Shown here one piece after another: positions 28,100-37,175 of a DNA stretch of 64,000 nt. A program made the translations under genes and the position numbers. Position 1 is the first letter of the stretch; every line of letters starts with the position of its first letter. The notes under the pieces were generated by a model, which saw only the letters and a list, made by a program, of their open reading frames with translations, did not search any database and had not been told where the DNA came from. The DNA comes from an uncultured Eubacteriales bacterium (GTDB lineage: Bacteria > Bacillota > Clostridia > Oscillospirales > Acutalibacteraceae), in contig CAKUPP010000003.1 of NCBI GenBank assembly GCA_934675165.1, positions 1 to 64,000 on the forward strand, read 5' to 3'.

Positions 28100-28238
28100 T
28101 TAAAATCCCTCTTTGTGATTATTGTTTTTAAAATTCTAAAAGCATAATACCACAAAATGATAGCACAAATTTTATGTAATATCAAGAAAGCAAGATGAAT
28201 AGATTTGTTGCATTTTTTAATTTTATATTAAAAAAATG

Positions 28239-28267
28239 TTGAAAAACAAATTGAATGATGATATAAT
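28239..28267 (+). promoter_or_regulatory. sigma-A promoter of FG-repeat gene
   Basis: TTGAAA (28239-28244) and TATAAT (28262-28267) are 17 bases apart. A small hairpin (CGTATTGAGATACG, 28277-28290) lies at the start of the transcript. Confidence 0.6.
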
Positions 28268-28317
28268 ATAATCAAGCGTATTGAGATACGTAAGATTAAA
28301 ATTAATAGGAGGATATG

Positions 28318-29385
28318 ATGAAAATATTTCCAAATGTTAAAAAAATAACGTCACTTAGTTTACTTTCTTTACTCATTTTGTGTCCACTAGGAGGTAAAAA
28401 ATTACTTGCAATGGCTCCAGGATATTCAAATTTTGGGGGTGGAGCTGTGCAAGGTCAATTTAACTTTGGTCAACCAAATTTTGGTTCAAATCAAGTAAGT
28501 CAACCAAGTTTCGGCCAACAAAATTGTGCAGCAACTTCAATGAGATTTAATTTTGATCAAAAAACTGCTCAAAATCAATTTAACTTTGGTCAACCAAATT
28601 TTGGCTCAAATCAAGTAAGTCAACCAAGTTTTGGTCAACAAAATTGTGCAGCGACTTCAATGAGATTTAATTTTGATCAAAAAACTGCTCAAAATCAATT
28701 TAATTTTGGTCAACCAAACTTTGGCTCAAATCAAGTAAGTCAACCAAGTTTTGGCCAACAAAATTGTGCAGCGACTTCTATGAATTTTAATTTTGGACAG
28801 CAAAATCAATCAAGCTTCCAGCCAAGTTATAATTCGCCAAACTTTGGTAATGGAGGTTTTGGGCCAATTCAAAATACTGTAATTCAAAATCATATTAATG
28901 TTAATATTGTTAATAATTCCTCCAATGTTGTTCAGTATAATATGCCAAACAAATCTTATGATAATTTTAGTAAAGTTTCATGCCCAGTTGAGAAAAAGAG
29001 TGTTAAAGAATATTTTGAACCACAAGAGACTCAGGATCAAGGTATGTCAGAGATGGTACTACGTGCATTTATTGAACCTATAAAGGGCGGTGCATGCAAT
29101 GCTAGTGATTTTGAAAGAATTATAACTGCAAGGCAAGCAGATGTTTTAGTATATCAACGTGGATGGATATCGTTGAAAAAATTTGCAGAAATAAAAGGTA
29201 TATCTACGAGTACTGTGAGCAATTGGGTAGATAAATATGCAGATATGAGGAATTCATATGATGAAAAAACTAAAAACAATATAGTAAGAAAATGTTGTGC
29301 AGTTTCTAAGGAATGTAATTTTTCTAAACAGGTGTATGCTGATTTGACGGGTATACCTTTGAATACTTTAGCAAAATGGTTTTAA
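28318..29385 (+). CDS. secreted FG-repeat protein with C-terminal helix-turn-helix-like region
   Basis: This 355-residue protein starts with a signal-peptide-like segment (KKITSLSLLSLLILCPLGGKKLLA). Residues about 45-165 consist of three 40-residue repeats rich in Gln, Asn, Ser and Phe-Gly, with FNFGQPNFGS and PSFGQQN in each. In all about 13 FG pairs occur, separated by polar, charge-poor spacers, as in FG nucleoporins. After an Asn/Val segment comes a more ordered C-terminal half with Cys and a part resembling a helix-turn-helix (ISLKKFAEIKGISTSTVSNWVDKY). I do not recognise the family. AGGAGG (28307-28312) is 5 bases before the ATG at 28318, preferred over the ATG at 28315. Such repeats might give a cohesive, hydrogel-like layer or mimic host FG domains. 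Confidence 0.8.
   Translation: MKIFPNVKKITSLSLLSLLILCPLGGKKLLAMAPGYSNFGGGAVQGQFNFGQPNFGSNQVSQPSFGQQNCAATSMRFNFDQKTAQNQFNFGQPNFGSNQVSQPSFGQQNCAATSMRFNFDQKTAQNQFNFGQPNFGSNQVSQPSFGQQNCAATSMNFNFGQQNQSSFQPSYNSPNFGNGGFGPIQNTVIQNHINVNIVNNSSNVVQYNMPNKSYDNFSKVSCPVEKKSVKEYFEPQETQDQGMSEMVLRAFIEPIKGGACNASDFERIITARQADVLVYQRGWISLKKFAEIKGISTSTVSNWVDKYADMRNSYDEKTKNNIVRKCCAVSKECNFSKQVYADLTGIPLNTLAKWF
28456..28815 (+). repeat. three 120-base tandem repeats encoding FG motifs
   Basis: Units 28456-28575 and 28576-28695 are nearly identical at the DNA level, and 28696-28815 is similar until its last 30 bases. Each encodes 40 residues with three FG pairs. The near-identity shows recent expansion. Confidence 0.85.
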
Positions 29386-29400
29386 TAAACGGTTAGTGTT

Positions 29401-30042
29401 TTATTTTTTCCCATCAACTAATTTAGCTAAAATTTCATTATGTTGTTTTAGATTGAGTTCATGAAGTGTTTTTACTTTGTAAGTTTTAAGAATATTATTT
29501 AGAAGCTTTTTTGAATTTTCAAATGTATCTATAATTTTGATTAAAGTGTTTACATCACTTTGTGAAATTTTTTCGGATTCATTTTCAGGTAAATCTTCCC
29601 CTGCATAAATATAAAGACCCAAGCCAAACATAGAAAGATTTTTTACAAGACAACGCATTATTGTTTTATTTATATCAAACATTCCGGCTGCTTCTACCGG
29701 AATGTTTTTTCTATATGTTGTGCTGTATTGATATTTTACTGATTTCATAGTTTTGTTTGAACTATCCATGACCGGGAGCCACATTTCATGGGTTAAACCT
29801 TCGATTGTAACACGTGTAAATACCATGTAGCCTGTTGATTCATCGTAAACGTATGGTAAATTTTTTTCTCCAAAAAGACGTACTTCATATGTTGCATCAG
29901 GGAAAAGTTTTTTCACTTCTGACCAAGCATACGGCCAAGAAAGATATTTTAGACCGTTCTTTTTTTCAATATGGTTGCTTACATTTATATTAAAAAGCGT
30001 ATTAAAGACAGAAGATTTATTTTTTGATTCTTTTGATTCCAT
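29401..30042 (-). CDS. DUF1071/Sak-type single-strand annealing protein
   Basis: This 213-residue protein has the features of the phage Sak/DUF1071 recombinases: KYLSWPYAWSEVKKLFPDA, GYMVFTRVTIEGLTHEMWLP, MFDINKTIMRCLVKNLSMFG and YIYAGEDLPE. The family binds single-stranded DNA and anneals complementary strands in phage recombination. A very good AGAGGAGG site precedes the ATG at 30042. No other phage gene is close by, so it may be a leftover of a prophage or a gene taken into host use. If active it could aid recombination among the many repeat genes of this genome (speculation). Confidence 0.85.
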   Translation of the reverse strand: MESKESKNKSSVFNTLFNINVSNHIEKKNGLKYLSWPYAWSEVKKLFPDATYEVRLFGEKNLPYVYDESTGYMVFTRVTIEGLTHEMWLPVMDSSNKTMKSVKYQYSTTYRKNIPVEAAGMFDINKTIMRCLVKNLSMFGLGLYIYAGEDLPENESEKISQSDVNTLIKIIDTFENSKKLLNNILKTYKVKTLHELNLKQHNEILAKLVDGKK

Positions 30043-30166
30043 TTTGATACCTCCTCTTTAAATATACTTTTTACTTATATTGCTAAAATATTCATTTACA
30101 GGAATCGTTTTTATAAATTATGCAATAAACATAAAATCAAGTGTTAAATTTTTATAAGCTAAATTA

Positions 30167-30195
30167 TTGAATGATGGAATTTTTTTTGATATGAT
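30167..30195 (+). promoter_or_regulatory. sigma-A promoter of M16C peptidase gene
   Basis: TTGAAT (30167-30172) and TATGAT (30190-30195) are 17 bases apart, 48 bases before the gene. Confidence 0.5.
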
Positions 30196-30243
30196 ATTAG
30201 CGGCATAAACCATAATCATTATATTTTTTTAAGGAGAATTTGA

Positions 30244-33213
30244 ATGTGTTTTAATAAATTATTTAAAAAGGCTATTGCTACAGTAGTGTCATTGTTTTTA
30301 TTTGCGCCATCTTTTTCCGGAAAATTAATGTCAGTTAATTTGAATGATTCAAGTGAAAAAACGTCTAGTGTATGTGAGCCTCCTAAATCAGTTTTTGGAT
30401 TTGAACTTAAACAAGTTTACAGATATAACAAGCACCCTATTTTTTATTATGAACATAAAAAGTCTGGAGCAAAAGTTATTGTTGAAAAAACAAAGAGAAA
30501 GAAAAAATATTTTGAGATTGCTTTTCGTACGCCATCGAAAAATTCAAAAGGGGTAAATCATGTAATTGAGCACAGTATTTTAAATGGCAGTAAAAAATAT
30601 CCTTGCAAAAATATTTTATGGCAACTTATCAATACTGCAAAATCTATGACTCTTATAAATGCATTTACGCACACTATGTATACAAGTTATCCTTTGGAAG
30701 GGTACAGTGAAAACGAACTTGAAAGCATGGCTAAAATTTACGTTGATGGTGTGTTTGATCCCATGTTTTTGAAAGATGAAAAAATATTTAAAAAAGAAGG
30801 CATAAGATTTGAACTCGATGATAAGGGTTATATGATACCAAATGGTACTGTCTTTAATGAAATGAAAACTGATGTAATTTATTGTTATTATAAGTATTTG
30901 AAGAGGATTTTCCCTAATTCTAGTTCTAAAAATTTTAGTGGTGGTTCCCCTCATAAAATTTTAGATTTAACCTATCATGAGATATGTGATACGTATAAAA
31001 AATATTATCATCCATCTAATTGTCTGGTATATTTAGGGGGAGATATAGATTATGAAAGATTTTTAAAATGGCTTGATAACGATTATTTTAGTAGATACGA
31101 AACAAAAGATATGTCATATGTAAAATATGAAAATCAGGATATTAGCAAAGTGAAATCTTTTGAAACATTAAAGCTGTATTCACCTACTGTCAGAAGTTCG
31201 GAAATTGTTAGTGATTTTTTTGTTCCGTGGGAGGTATACAAAGAAAATAGAAAACAAATATTATTTTGGATTGATTCGTTTAATAAAAATAATGATCTAA
31301 AACAAAAAATAAATCAACTGGGGTACGATTCAATCTTTTTTTCAACTACAGGTGAAGATACGTATGACATTTGTTTAAAGTTGAATCTCATTTGTAATAA
31401 AGAAAATGCTAAGCTTTCAAGTCCTGAGGGAATAAAGGACGTTTTAAAAAAGATATCTGAAGAATTTAAAGTGACCGATGAACAACTTGATGACTATCTT
31501 AATAGATTAAAATTTAGTGTAATGAGAAAAAATGTTTTTGGTGGTAATTCAGAAATGGTGATAGGGTCACGTGAATTTGTTCAATCATTTATAAGGTTTG
31601 GTGACCCTGTATCTTCTGATTATTTTTCAATTGATGATGATTTTAACTTACATTTGGCGAAAAAAAATTTTAACGCCAGTGATGTTAATAATTTTATGAG
31701 AGAAATTATTAGTCATGATCCAATTATAACGATTTTTGATTTTTCTGATGATGAAGATAAATCATTAAGTAAAAAAATAAAAGACAAAGTTAATGAATTA
31801 CAAAAGTACAAAAAATTTCTTACAAAAGGGTACAAAAAACAGCTTGAGTGGGCGAAGAGTGAAAATTCAAAAAGAGAAATTAAAAAAATTCTAAAAACGT
31901 TTAATCCGTGTAATGATATATCATTTGATGATTCTCTTCCGAACATAGAACTCATTAATATTGGTGATAAAAAATGTTATTTTGCTGAAACAAAAGATGA
32001 TAATTACATTTCTTTTAAGGTGGCTTTTAAATTAAATCATTTGTCTGAAGAAGATAGAAAATATATCATGTTTTTTCAACTAGCTTGTGATGAAATGGTC
32101 AATAAGAAAGGAAATAAATTTAATTTTAATTATTCGATGAGTGTACAAAAAAATTCTGAAAATAGTTATGATGCTTTTTTGATTTTTAATTTATTTACCG
32201 ATAAAAAAAATAAAGAATATGCATTACAGACCTTAAGCGATTTATTTTCTAAAAAAGAATTTTTAAACAAAGAATGTCTTGAAGTATATCTTTCCAATAT
32301 TATAGCTGTTTGTGAAAACTCAAATTTGAATTACAGAGATTTTATTTTAAGCTTGGGTGGAAATCGTACATATAAATTTTTTAGACCTTTTTCTGGAAAA
32401 CAGGAATACGAATTTGTTAAAGAGATACGCGATAATTTAAATAACGAGAAATATATGGAAGAATTTTATATCAAACTTAATAATTTAAAAGACTCTATTT
32501 TAAATCACAATGCAATCAAAGGTGTAGGAATGATTTGCAGTACTGAAAATGAAAAATCGTGTATAGATGTCTTGAGTAAGTTTTTTGACAGCTTTTCTTC
32601 TAAAAAGATAGATCAAACGCGAGCTGTTAATTTTGATAAAATGTCATATAAGTCAGAGGCATTTATTAACGAGTTATCCATTAACAATACAGTTTATTTG
32701 CTTATACCAATAGATAATATTGAGTATATAGAAAAATTTAGTGCAGTTGTTGAGACTATAAAAAATAAGTTTTTGATTCCTGAAATTCGTGAACGAGGTG
32801 GCGCCTATGGATGTTGTACTGTTGTAGATGAGAATGAAAAAATTTTGATTCTTGCTTCTATTCAAGATCCGAACATTGATTCTACCGTTAACTTGTTTAA
32901 AAAATTCCCTCAATTTTTAAACAGTAATAGTTTAACTGAAGAAGAGCTTTCAAAAATTTACTATAGTCATTTTATACAGTGGAGCCAAAAAGAAACGATT
33001 GAGAAAGTTGAGTCTCAAATTTTTAATTTGATATGTAAAGGTGTGGATTATATAGGTTTATCAGAGAAAAAATTAGAGCAAATAAAAAACATATCTCCAA
33101 ATGATCTTAATCAGTTTGCGAAAGAAATTAAAGAAAAAATATCTGAATCTAAGGTTGTTGTAGTTACAAATAGTCTCGAAAATGTTAAGACTTCTTTTGA
33201 AAAGGTGTCATAA
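30244..33213 (+). CDS. secreted M16C-family metallopeptidase (PreP/insulinase-like)
   Basis: This 989-residue protein has a signal-peptide-like N terminus (KKAIATVVSLFLFAPSFSG) and the inverted zinc motif HVIEH with His106, Glu109 and His110. The third zinc ligand is likely in the Glu-rich part about 75 residues on (NGTVFNEMKTD). Length, the order of the four M16 lobes and the C-terminal RERGGAYGC fit the M16C group, which includes mitochondrial PreP. These enzymes form a closed chamber and degrade unfolded peptides up to about 60 residues. Most bacterial M16C proteins lack a signal peptide, so a secreted one suggests digestion of host or competitor peptides. AAGGAG precedes the ATG. Confidence 0.87.
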   Translation: MCFNKLFKKAIATVVSLFLFAPSFSGKLMSVNLNDSSEKTSSVCEPPKSVFGFELKQVYRYNKHPIFYYEHKKSGAKVIVEKTKRKKKYFEIAFRTPSKNSKGVNHVIEHSILNGSKKYPCKNILWQLINTAKSMTLINAFTHTMYTSYPLEGYSENELESMAKIYVDGVFDPMFLKDEKIFKKEGIRFELDDKGYMIPNGTVFNEMKTDVIYCYYKYLKRIFPNSSSKNFSGGSPHKILDLTYHEICDTYKKYYHPSNCLVYLGGDIDYERFLKWLDNDYFSRYETKDMSYVKYENQDISKVKSFETLKLYSPTVRSSEIVSDFFVPWEVYKENRKQILFWIDSFNKNNDLKQKINQLGYDSIFFSTTGEDTYDICLKLNLICNKENAKLSSPEGIKDVLKKISEEFKVTDEQLDDYLNRLKFSVMRKNVFGGNSEMVIGSREFVQSFIRFGDPVSSDYFSIDDDFNLHLAKKNFNASDVNNFMREIISHDPIITIFDFSDDEDKSLSKKIKDKVNELQKYKKFLTKGYKKQLEWAKSENSKREIKKILKTFNPCNDISFDDSLPNIELINIGDKKCYFAETKDDNYISFKVAFKLNHLSEEDRKYIMFFQLACDEMVNKKGNKFNFNYSMSVQKNSENSYDAFLIFNLFTDKKNKEYALQTLSDLFSKKEFLNKECLEVYLSNIIAVCENSNLNYRDFILSLGGNRTYKFFRPFSGKQEYEFVKEIRDNLNNEKYMEEFYIKLNNLKDSILNHNAIKGVGMICSTENEKSCIDVLSKFFDSFSSKKIDQTRAVNFDKMSYKSEAFINELSINNTVYLLIPIDNIEYIEKFSAVVETIKNKFLIPEIRERGGAYGCCTVVDENEKILILASIQDPNIDSTVNLFKKFPQFLNSNSLTEEELSKIYYSHFIQWSQKETIEKVESQIFNLICKGVDYIGLSEKKLEQIKNISPNDLNQFAKEIKEKISESKVVVVTNSLENVKTSFEKVS

Positions 33214-33306
33214 TTTTATTAATAAGTATCTGCCAGACTCACAGAGGGTTGATTATTTACATCAAAATGAGTTTGTTGTCTCATTTTACATTGCTTAAAT
33301 TCTACT

Positions 33307-33335
33307 AAGCCACGCGATTACCGCGTGGCTTTTAT
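33307..33335 (+). terminator. intrinsic terminator
   Basis: AAGCCACGCG (33307-33316) and CGCGTGGCTT (33322-33331) form a perfect 10-base-pair stem with a 5-base loop and T residues after it. It ends the M16C gene. Confidence 0.85.
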
Positions 33336-33436
33336 AATCCTCGAGTTTATTTCTATATGGCTGTATTGCTTGCCTTTTTTTTATTTTTTATGTTACTATA
33401 TATTTCTAAGAAAAGTTTTTTCTTGATTAATTTTTT

Positions 33437-33465
33437 TTGAAATTTGGCTTTTTATGTTGTATAAA
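33437..33465 (+). promoter_or_regulatory. sigma-A promoter of SbcD/YhaN-like pair
   Basis: TTGAAA (33437-33442) and TATAAA (33460-33465) are 17 bases apart, 24 bases before the next gene. Confidence 0.55.
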
Positions 33466-33489
33466 GTCATTTAAAGAGGAGAGAAAATT

Positions 33490-34626
33490 GTGTCTGGGAT
33501 TAAAATAGCTCATTGCGCAGACTTGCACATTGGATATAGTGGATTTGGTTTAACAGAAAAAAATTTTGTGAGAAAAGCAGAAGTAATAAATTCAGTTTCG
33601 AGATTGATAGATAAATGTAACGAAGAAAAAATTGATATTTTATGTATTGCTGGAGATTTGTTTGACGATTCTGATGTAAACAAAAATGATGTCTTACTTG
33701 TGAAATCTGATTTTCAAAGAGCAAATTTTAAGATATTTATTTCTCCGGGCAATCATGATCCGTACCATGAAAATTCTGTTTATGGTGAGCAGTGGCCAGA
33801 AAATGTATTTATTTTTAAGAATAAAGAGATGTCTTTTTTTGAGTTCCCTGAAATGAATTTAAGAGTTTGGGGAGCCGCTTTTACAGAAAGATATGAAATA
33901 AAAAATATTTTTGAAAATTTTTCGCTTTTTCCAAGTGATAATTTGATTAATATTTGTGTTATTCACGCAGATCTTTCTTTTTCTACCGAAAGCTTATACC
34001 GTCCTGTTACAGCTCTTGATATTTCCAAAAGTGGAATGGATTACATTGCACTGGGCCATATTCATAAAAGGAGTGAAATTTTAAAATCCGGGAACACAAG
34101 TTATGCTTATTCTGGATCACTTGAAGGTTTAGATTTTTCTGAGTGTGGGGAAAAGGGTATTTATATTGGTGAGATTTCAAAAAATAATTGCCTAGTGAAA
34201 TTTTTTAAAATGTGCAGCAGAATGTACCTTCAAGTCAAAATAGATATAACAAGGTGCTTGTCGTATGAAGAAATTTTTGACGTAATTTTGAAAAATTTAA
34301 AAAAAGAATATGGAGATGATTACGCTAAGAATATTTTTAAAATAATTTTGATAGGGGAAATTTCAGAAAATTTAATTATAGATGTCAAAAGAATTGAAGT
34401 TAAACTGAGTGAAATACTATTTTCTTGTGTAGTTGTAGATTTAACTGAAATTGAGGTTAAATTCAAAGATTTGGAACTAAGAAATGATTTTAGAGGTATG
34501 TTTATAAGGAAGTTGGCACAAAAAATAAAGAATTCTTCGAGTGAGCAAGATAAAGAACTATATAAAAAAGCCATAAAATTAGGTTTGAAGTCGTTTGAGG
34601 GGAATGTGAGTTACTTTGATAATTAA
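33490..34626 (+). CDS. SbcD/YhaO-type metallophosphoesterase (DNA repair exonuclease)
   Basis: This 378-residue protein has the metal-binding motifs of calcineurin-like nucleases: HCADLHIGY, LCIAGDLFDD, SPGNHDPYHE, VIHADLSF and LGHIHKR. These belong to Mre11/SbcD-type enzymes that cut DNA ends together with an SMC-like ATPase. The next gene, which overlaps by 11 bases, is such an ATPase. The start is a GTG at 33490 with AGAGGAG ahead. The pair resembles the yhaO-yhaN pair of Firmicutes more than sbcD-sbcC, because the ATPase is short. Confidence 0.85.
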   Translation: MSGIKIAHCADLHIGYSGFGLTEKNFVRKAEVINSVSRLIDKCNEEKIDILCIAGDLFDDSDVNKNDVLLVKSDFQRANFKIFISPGNHDPYHENSVYGEQWPENVFIFKNKEMSFFEFPEMNLRVWGAAFTERYEIKNIFENFSLFPSDNLINICVIHADLSFSTESLYRPVTALDISKSGMDYIALGHIHKRSEILKSGNTSYAYSGSLEGLDFSECGEKGIYIGEISKNNCLVKFFKMCSRMYLQVKIDITRCLSYEEIFDVILKNLKKEYGDDYAKNIFKIILIGEISENLIIDVKRIEVKLSEILFSCVVVDLTEIEVKFKDLELRNDFRGMFIRKLAQKIKNSSSEQDKELYKKAIKLGLKSFEGNVSYFDN

Positions 34627-37027
34627 GAAAATAAGCATAGATGCATTTGGAAAATTGGAAAATTATAATTGTGATTTGAGTGATGGATTTCAAATCATAT
34701 ATGGAGTTAATGAATTTGGTAAATCCACAATTATGAATTTTTTAAATATAATGTTTTATGGTAAAAAAAATAAATCAAGAAAGAAATATTTACCGTGGTC
34801 AGGAAAAAAGATGAGTGGAGCAATTGAATTTTTGTATAAAAATGATTTATATAGACTTCAAAAAAGTATAAATCCTATTTCTTCATTAAGGGATGAAGTT
34901 GTGCTTCAAAATATTTCTTCTGGTAAAACAATAAGTCTTGAAAAAAACGAAGATGTGGGGGAGCATATTTTTGGATTTGATTCAAAAAGCTTTGAAAAAA
35001 GTGTATATGTTAGTGGAATAGGTAAAGCAGCTGTATTTGTTACTTCAAAAAATTCTGCACAAGAAGATACAATAACTTCAAAAATACTTTCAAATTTATC
35101 TGATACTTGTGACGAAGAATTGTGTTCTTCTGATGCGCTGAATAATATTGAATCTGCACTGAAGGAATTAAAAAAGCAACGTGGAAAAGATGGAAAGATC
35201 GATGTTCAAATAGAAAATATAGAAAACTTAAAAAAACAGATTTTTGACGTGGAGACGTTTGAAAAAAATCAAGAAGAGCTAAAAGCGCATTTAAAATATT
35301 TAGTTGAGTTGCAAGAAGAAAAAAATGCTCTTTCTGAAGTTTTAGAAAAGAACTCTAAATTTGAGCAGCTTGAAAATATTCAAAATTTATTGAATATGAT
35401 TGAAAAAAGAGATTATATTTTAGAGTCTATTTGTGTGAGTGAAGAGAAATTTAATGATACTATTCTCGCAACTACTTTACTTAAAAATAAAATTGAATCT
35501 GAAAAATCAAATTTAGAAAATTTTTGCAGTACTTGTTGCGTTGAAAAAAGTGATGTCGATATCTCTGATAAAGAATGTATTTCAATGCAAAAGTTTATTA
35601 CAGAAAAAGAAAATTTGCATAAAATATTAGAAAATAGTCTTAGCTCAAAAAGTTCTGAGTACAATAATTTGATTCAAAAGAAAAATCAATTAGAGGATAA
35701 AATAAAAAATTATGAATTGCAGTCTAAAAAATATATCAATGAAAAGAATATAATTTGTAAGAAGTATGAAAAATTTAAAAAAATAAATTTTTGCTTGCAA
35801 ATTTTAAATACTGTTTTTTTAGGGTTAAGTATATACTTTGGATATTACGTTATGTTAATACTTTTACCTCTTGCAGCAAGTTCGTTATTATGGAGTGGAA
35901 TTAAATTTTTTAAATTTAAAAACAATTTAAAAAGTTTGGAAAAACAGATCGATGAAATTAATGTTTTGCAACTCTCTAAAGAAAAAAGCGAATTAGAATC
36001 AAATTTAATTGAAATTATTGGTGAAAATGAAAAATTAAGAAATGATCTTAGATTAAATATTGAAAAAATAAATTTTAAAATTGGTGAAATGCTCAAGAAA
36101 AAAAATTGCAGTTCGGTTAGTGGATATTACGCTCAGTATGACAGGTGTAAGCAAATACATAATAATGTAGCATACAGAGATTCTGAGTTACTCAAAATTG
36201 AAAAATTAAAATCTGAATTTATTGAAAAATTATCGGTTATTGAAAAATCAAAAAATTATAATGAAGCGGTTCGTATATTTGACAAGGCTATTAATTTAAA
36301 AAAAGAGTTAGAACTTTTAGAAAGTAAAATTAAAAATACTGCTCAAATTTTAAAAATAAAAAATTTAACCAAGTCATATTTAAAATCTGAAATTGAAAAA
36401 TTAATAAATAAAAATCAAATTTTACTTGATGATTCTGAAAAATTGCAAAAAATTAATCGTTTTGAATATTTAAAGACTTTAAAATTGGAAGAGGAAATAG
36501 TTTCATTTGCTCAAAAATTAAAAGTTCCCGAAAAATCGTCTTTTGAGCTGAAAAAAGAAATTGAAAAAGAAAATATTAAACTTGAAAATATGCAAAAATT
36601 TTATTCTGCTCTTAAAGTGGCTAAAGAAGTTATTGAAGAAATTATTGCTGAAAGAAGGAGTGGATTTAACCCTCAACTAGATAATTTGTCTTCTGAAATT
36701 TTTTGCAGCCTTACTGGTGGAAAGTATAAAAACATACATGTGAAAAGTGATTACAGTATGATGGTGCGAGATAATATAATGGATAGAGAATGTGAATTTT
36801 TAAGCAGCGGTACTGTAGATCAGGCATATTTGGCATTGCGTTTGGCAATTGCAAAATTAATTTCTGCAAATAATGATGTGCCGATTATTTTAGATGATTC
36901 TTTTATGCAGTATGATGATAATAGACTCGAGCTCGCAATAAATTTTTTAAAAGACTATTCGAAAACTAATTCTTTACAGATTATATTGTTTACTTGTCAT
37001 AAATATATAAAGCAGTTATATGATTAA
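34616..37027 (+). CDS. YhaN/SbcC-like SMC-type ATPase
   Basis: This 803-residue protein starts with the nucleotide-binding head (IDAFGKLENYNCDLSDGFQI, GVNEFGKST as Walker A). Two long Lys/Glu-rich coiled-coil arms surround a hydrophobic hairpin at about 395-420 (FLGLSIYFGYYVMLILLPLA), which may be a membrane segment as in YhaN. It ends with the signature FLSSGTVDQAYLALRLA and Walker B VPIILDDSF. It should be the partner of the upstream nuclease in DNA-end processing. The TTG start at 34616 overlaps the nuclease gene by 11 bases. Confidence 0.87.
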   Translation: MIIKKISIDAFGKLENYNCDLSDGFQIIYGVNEFGKSTIMNFLNIMFYGKKNKSRKKYLPWSGKKMSGAIEFLYKNDLYRLQKSINPISSLRDEVVLQNISSGKTISLEKNEDVGEHIFGFDSKSFEKSVYVSGIGKAAVFVTSKNSAQEDTITSKILSNLSDTCDEELCSSDALNNIESALKELKKQRGKDGKIDVQIENIENLKKQIFDVETFEKNQEELKAHLKYLVELQEEKNALSEVLEKNSKFEQLENIQNLLNMIEKRDYILESICVSEEKFNDTILATTLLKNKIESEKSNLENFCSTCCVEKSDVDISDKECISMQKFITEKENLHKILENSLSSKSSEYNNLIQKKNQLEDKIKNYELQSKKYINEKNIICKKYEKFKKINFCLQILNTVFLGLSIYFGYYVMLILLPLAASSLLWSGIKFFKFKNNLKSLEKQIDEINVLQLSKEKSELESNLIEIIGENEKLRNDLRLNIEKINFKIGEMLKKKNCSSVSGYYAQYDRCKQIHNNVAYRDSELLKIEKLKSEFIEKLSVIEKSKNYNEAVRIFDKAINLKKELELLESKIKNTAQILKIKNLTKSYLKSEIEKLINKNQILLDDSEKLQKINRFEYLKTLKLEEEIVSFAQKLKVPEKSSFELKKEIEKENIKLENMQKFYSALKVAKEVIEEIIAERRSGFNPQLDNLSSEIFCSLTGGKYKNIHVKSDYSMMVRDNIMDRECEFLSSGTVDQAYLALRLAIAKLISANNDVPIILDDSFMQYDDNRLELAINFLKDYSKTNSLQIILFTCHKYIKQLYD

Positions 37028-37175
37028 AGTATTTTTTTTAAAATTGTAGATTTGATAATGGTGTACTGCAAAATAAAAAATTTTTTATCAGTCGGATAAG
37101 ATAAAAAACAATATGTACGAGTCAGATAGAGATGTAAAAGTAAAAACGGAAATAAAAACAGGAAGTGAAATAAAA

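Noticed and set aside
28456..28815. Possible CRISPR-like tandem array
   Set aside because: The repeats are direct, contiguous, in frame and code for FG motifs. There are no spacers or cas genes.
37113..37175. Upstream ATG as start of the SecA-like toxin
   Set aside because: It adds 21 charged residues before the signal peptide. ATG 37176 has AGGAAG upstream and puts the signal peptide at the N terminus.
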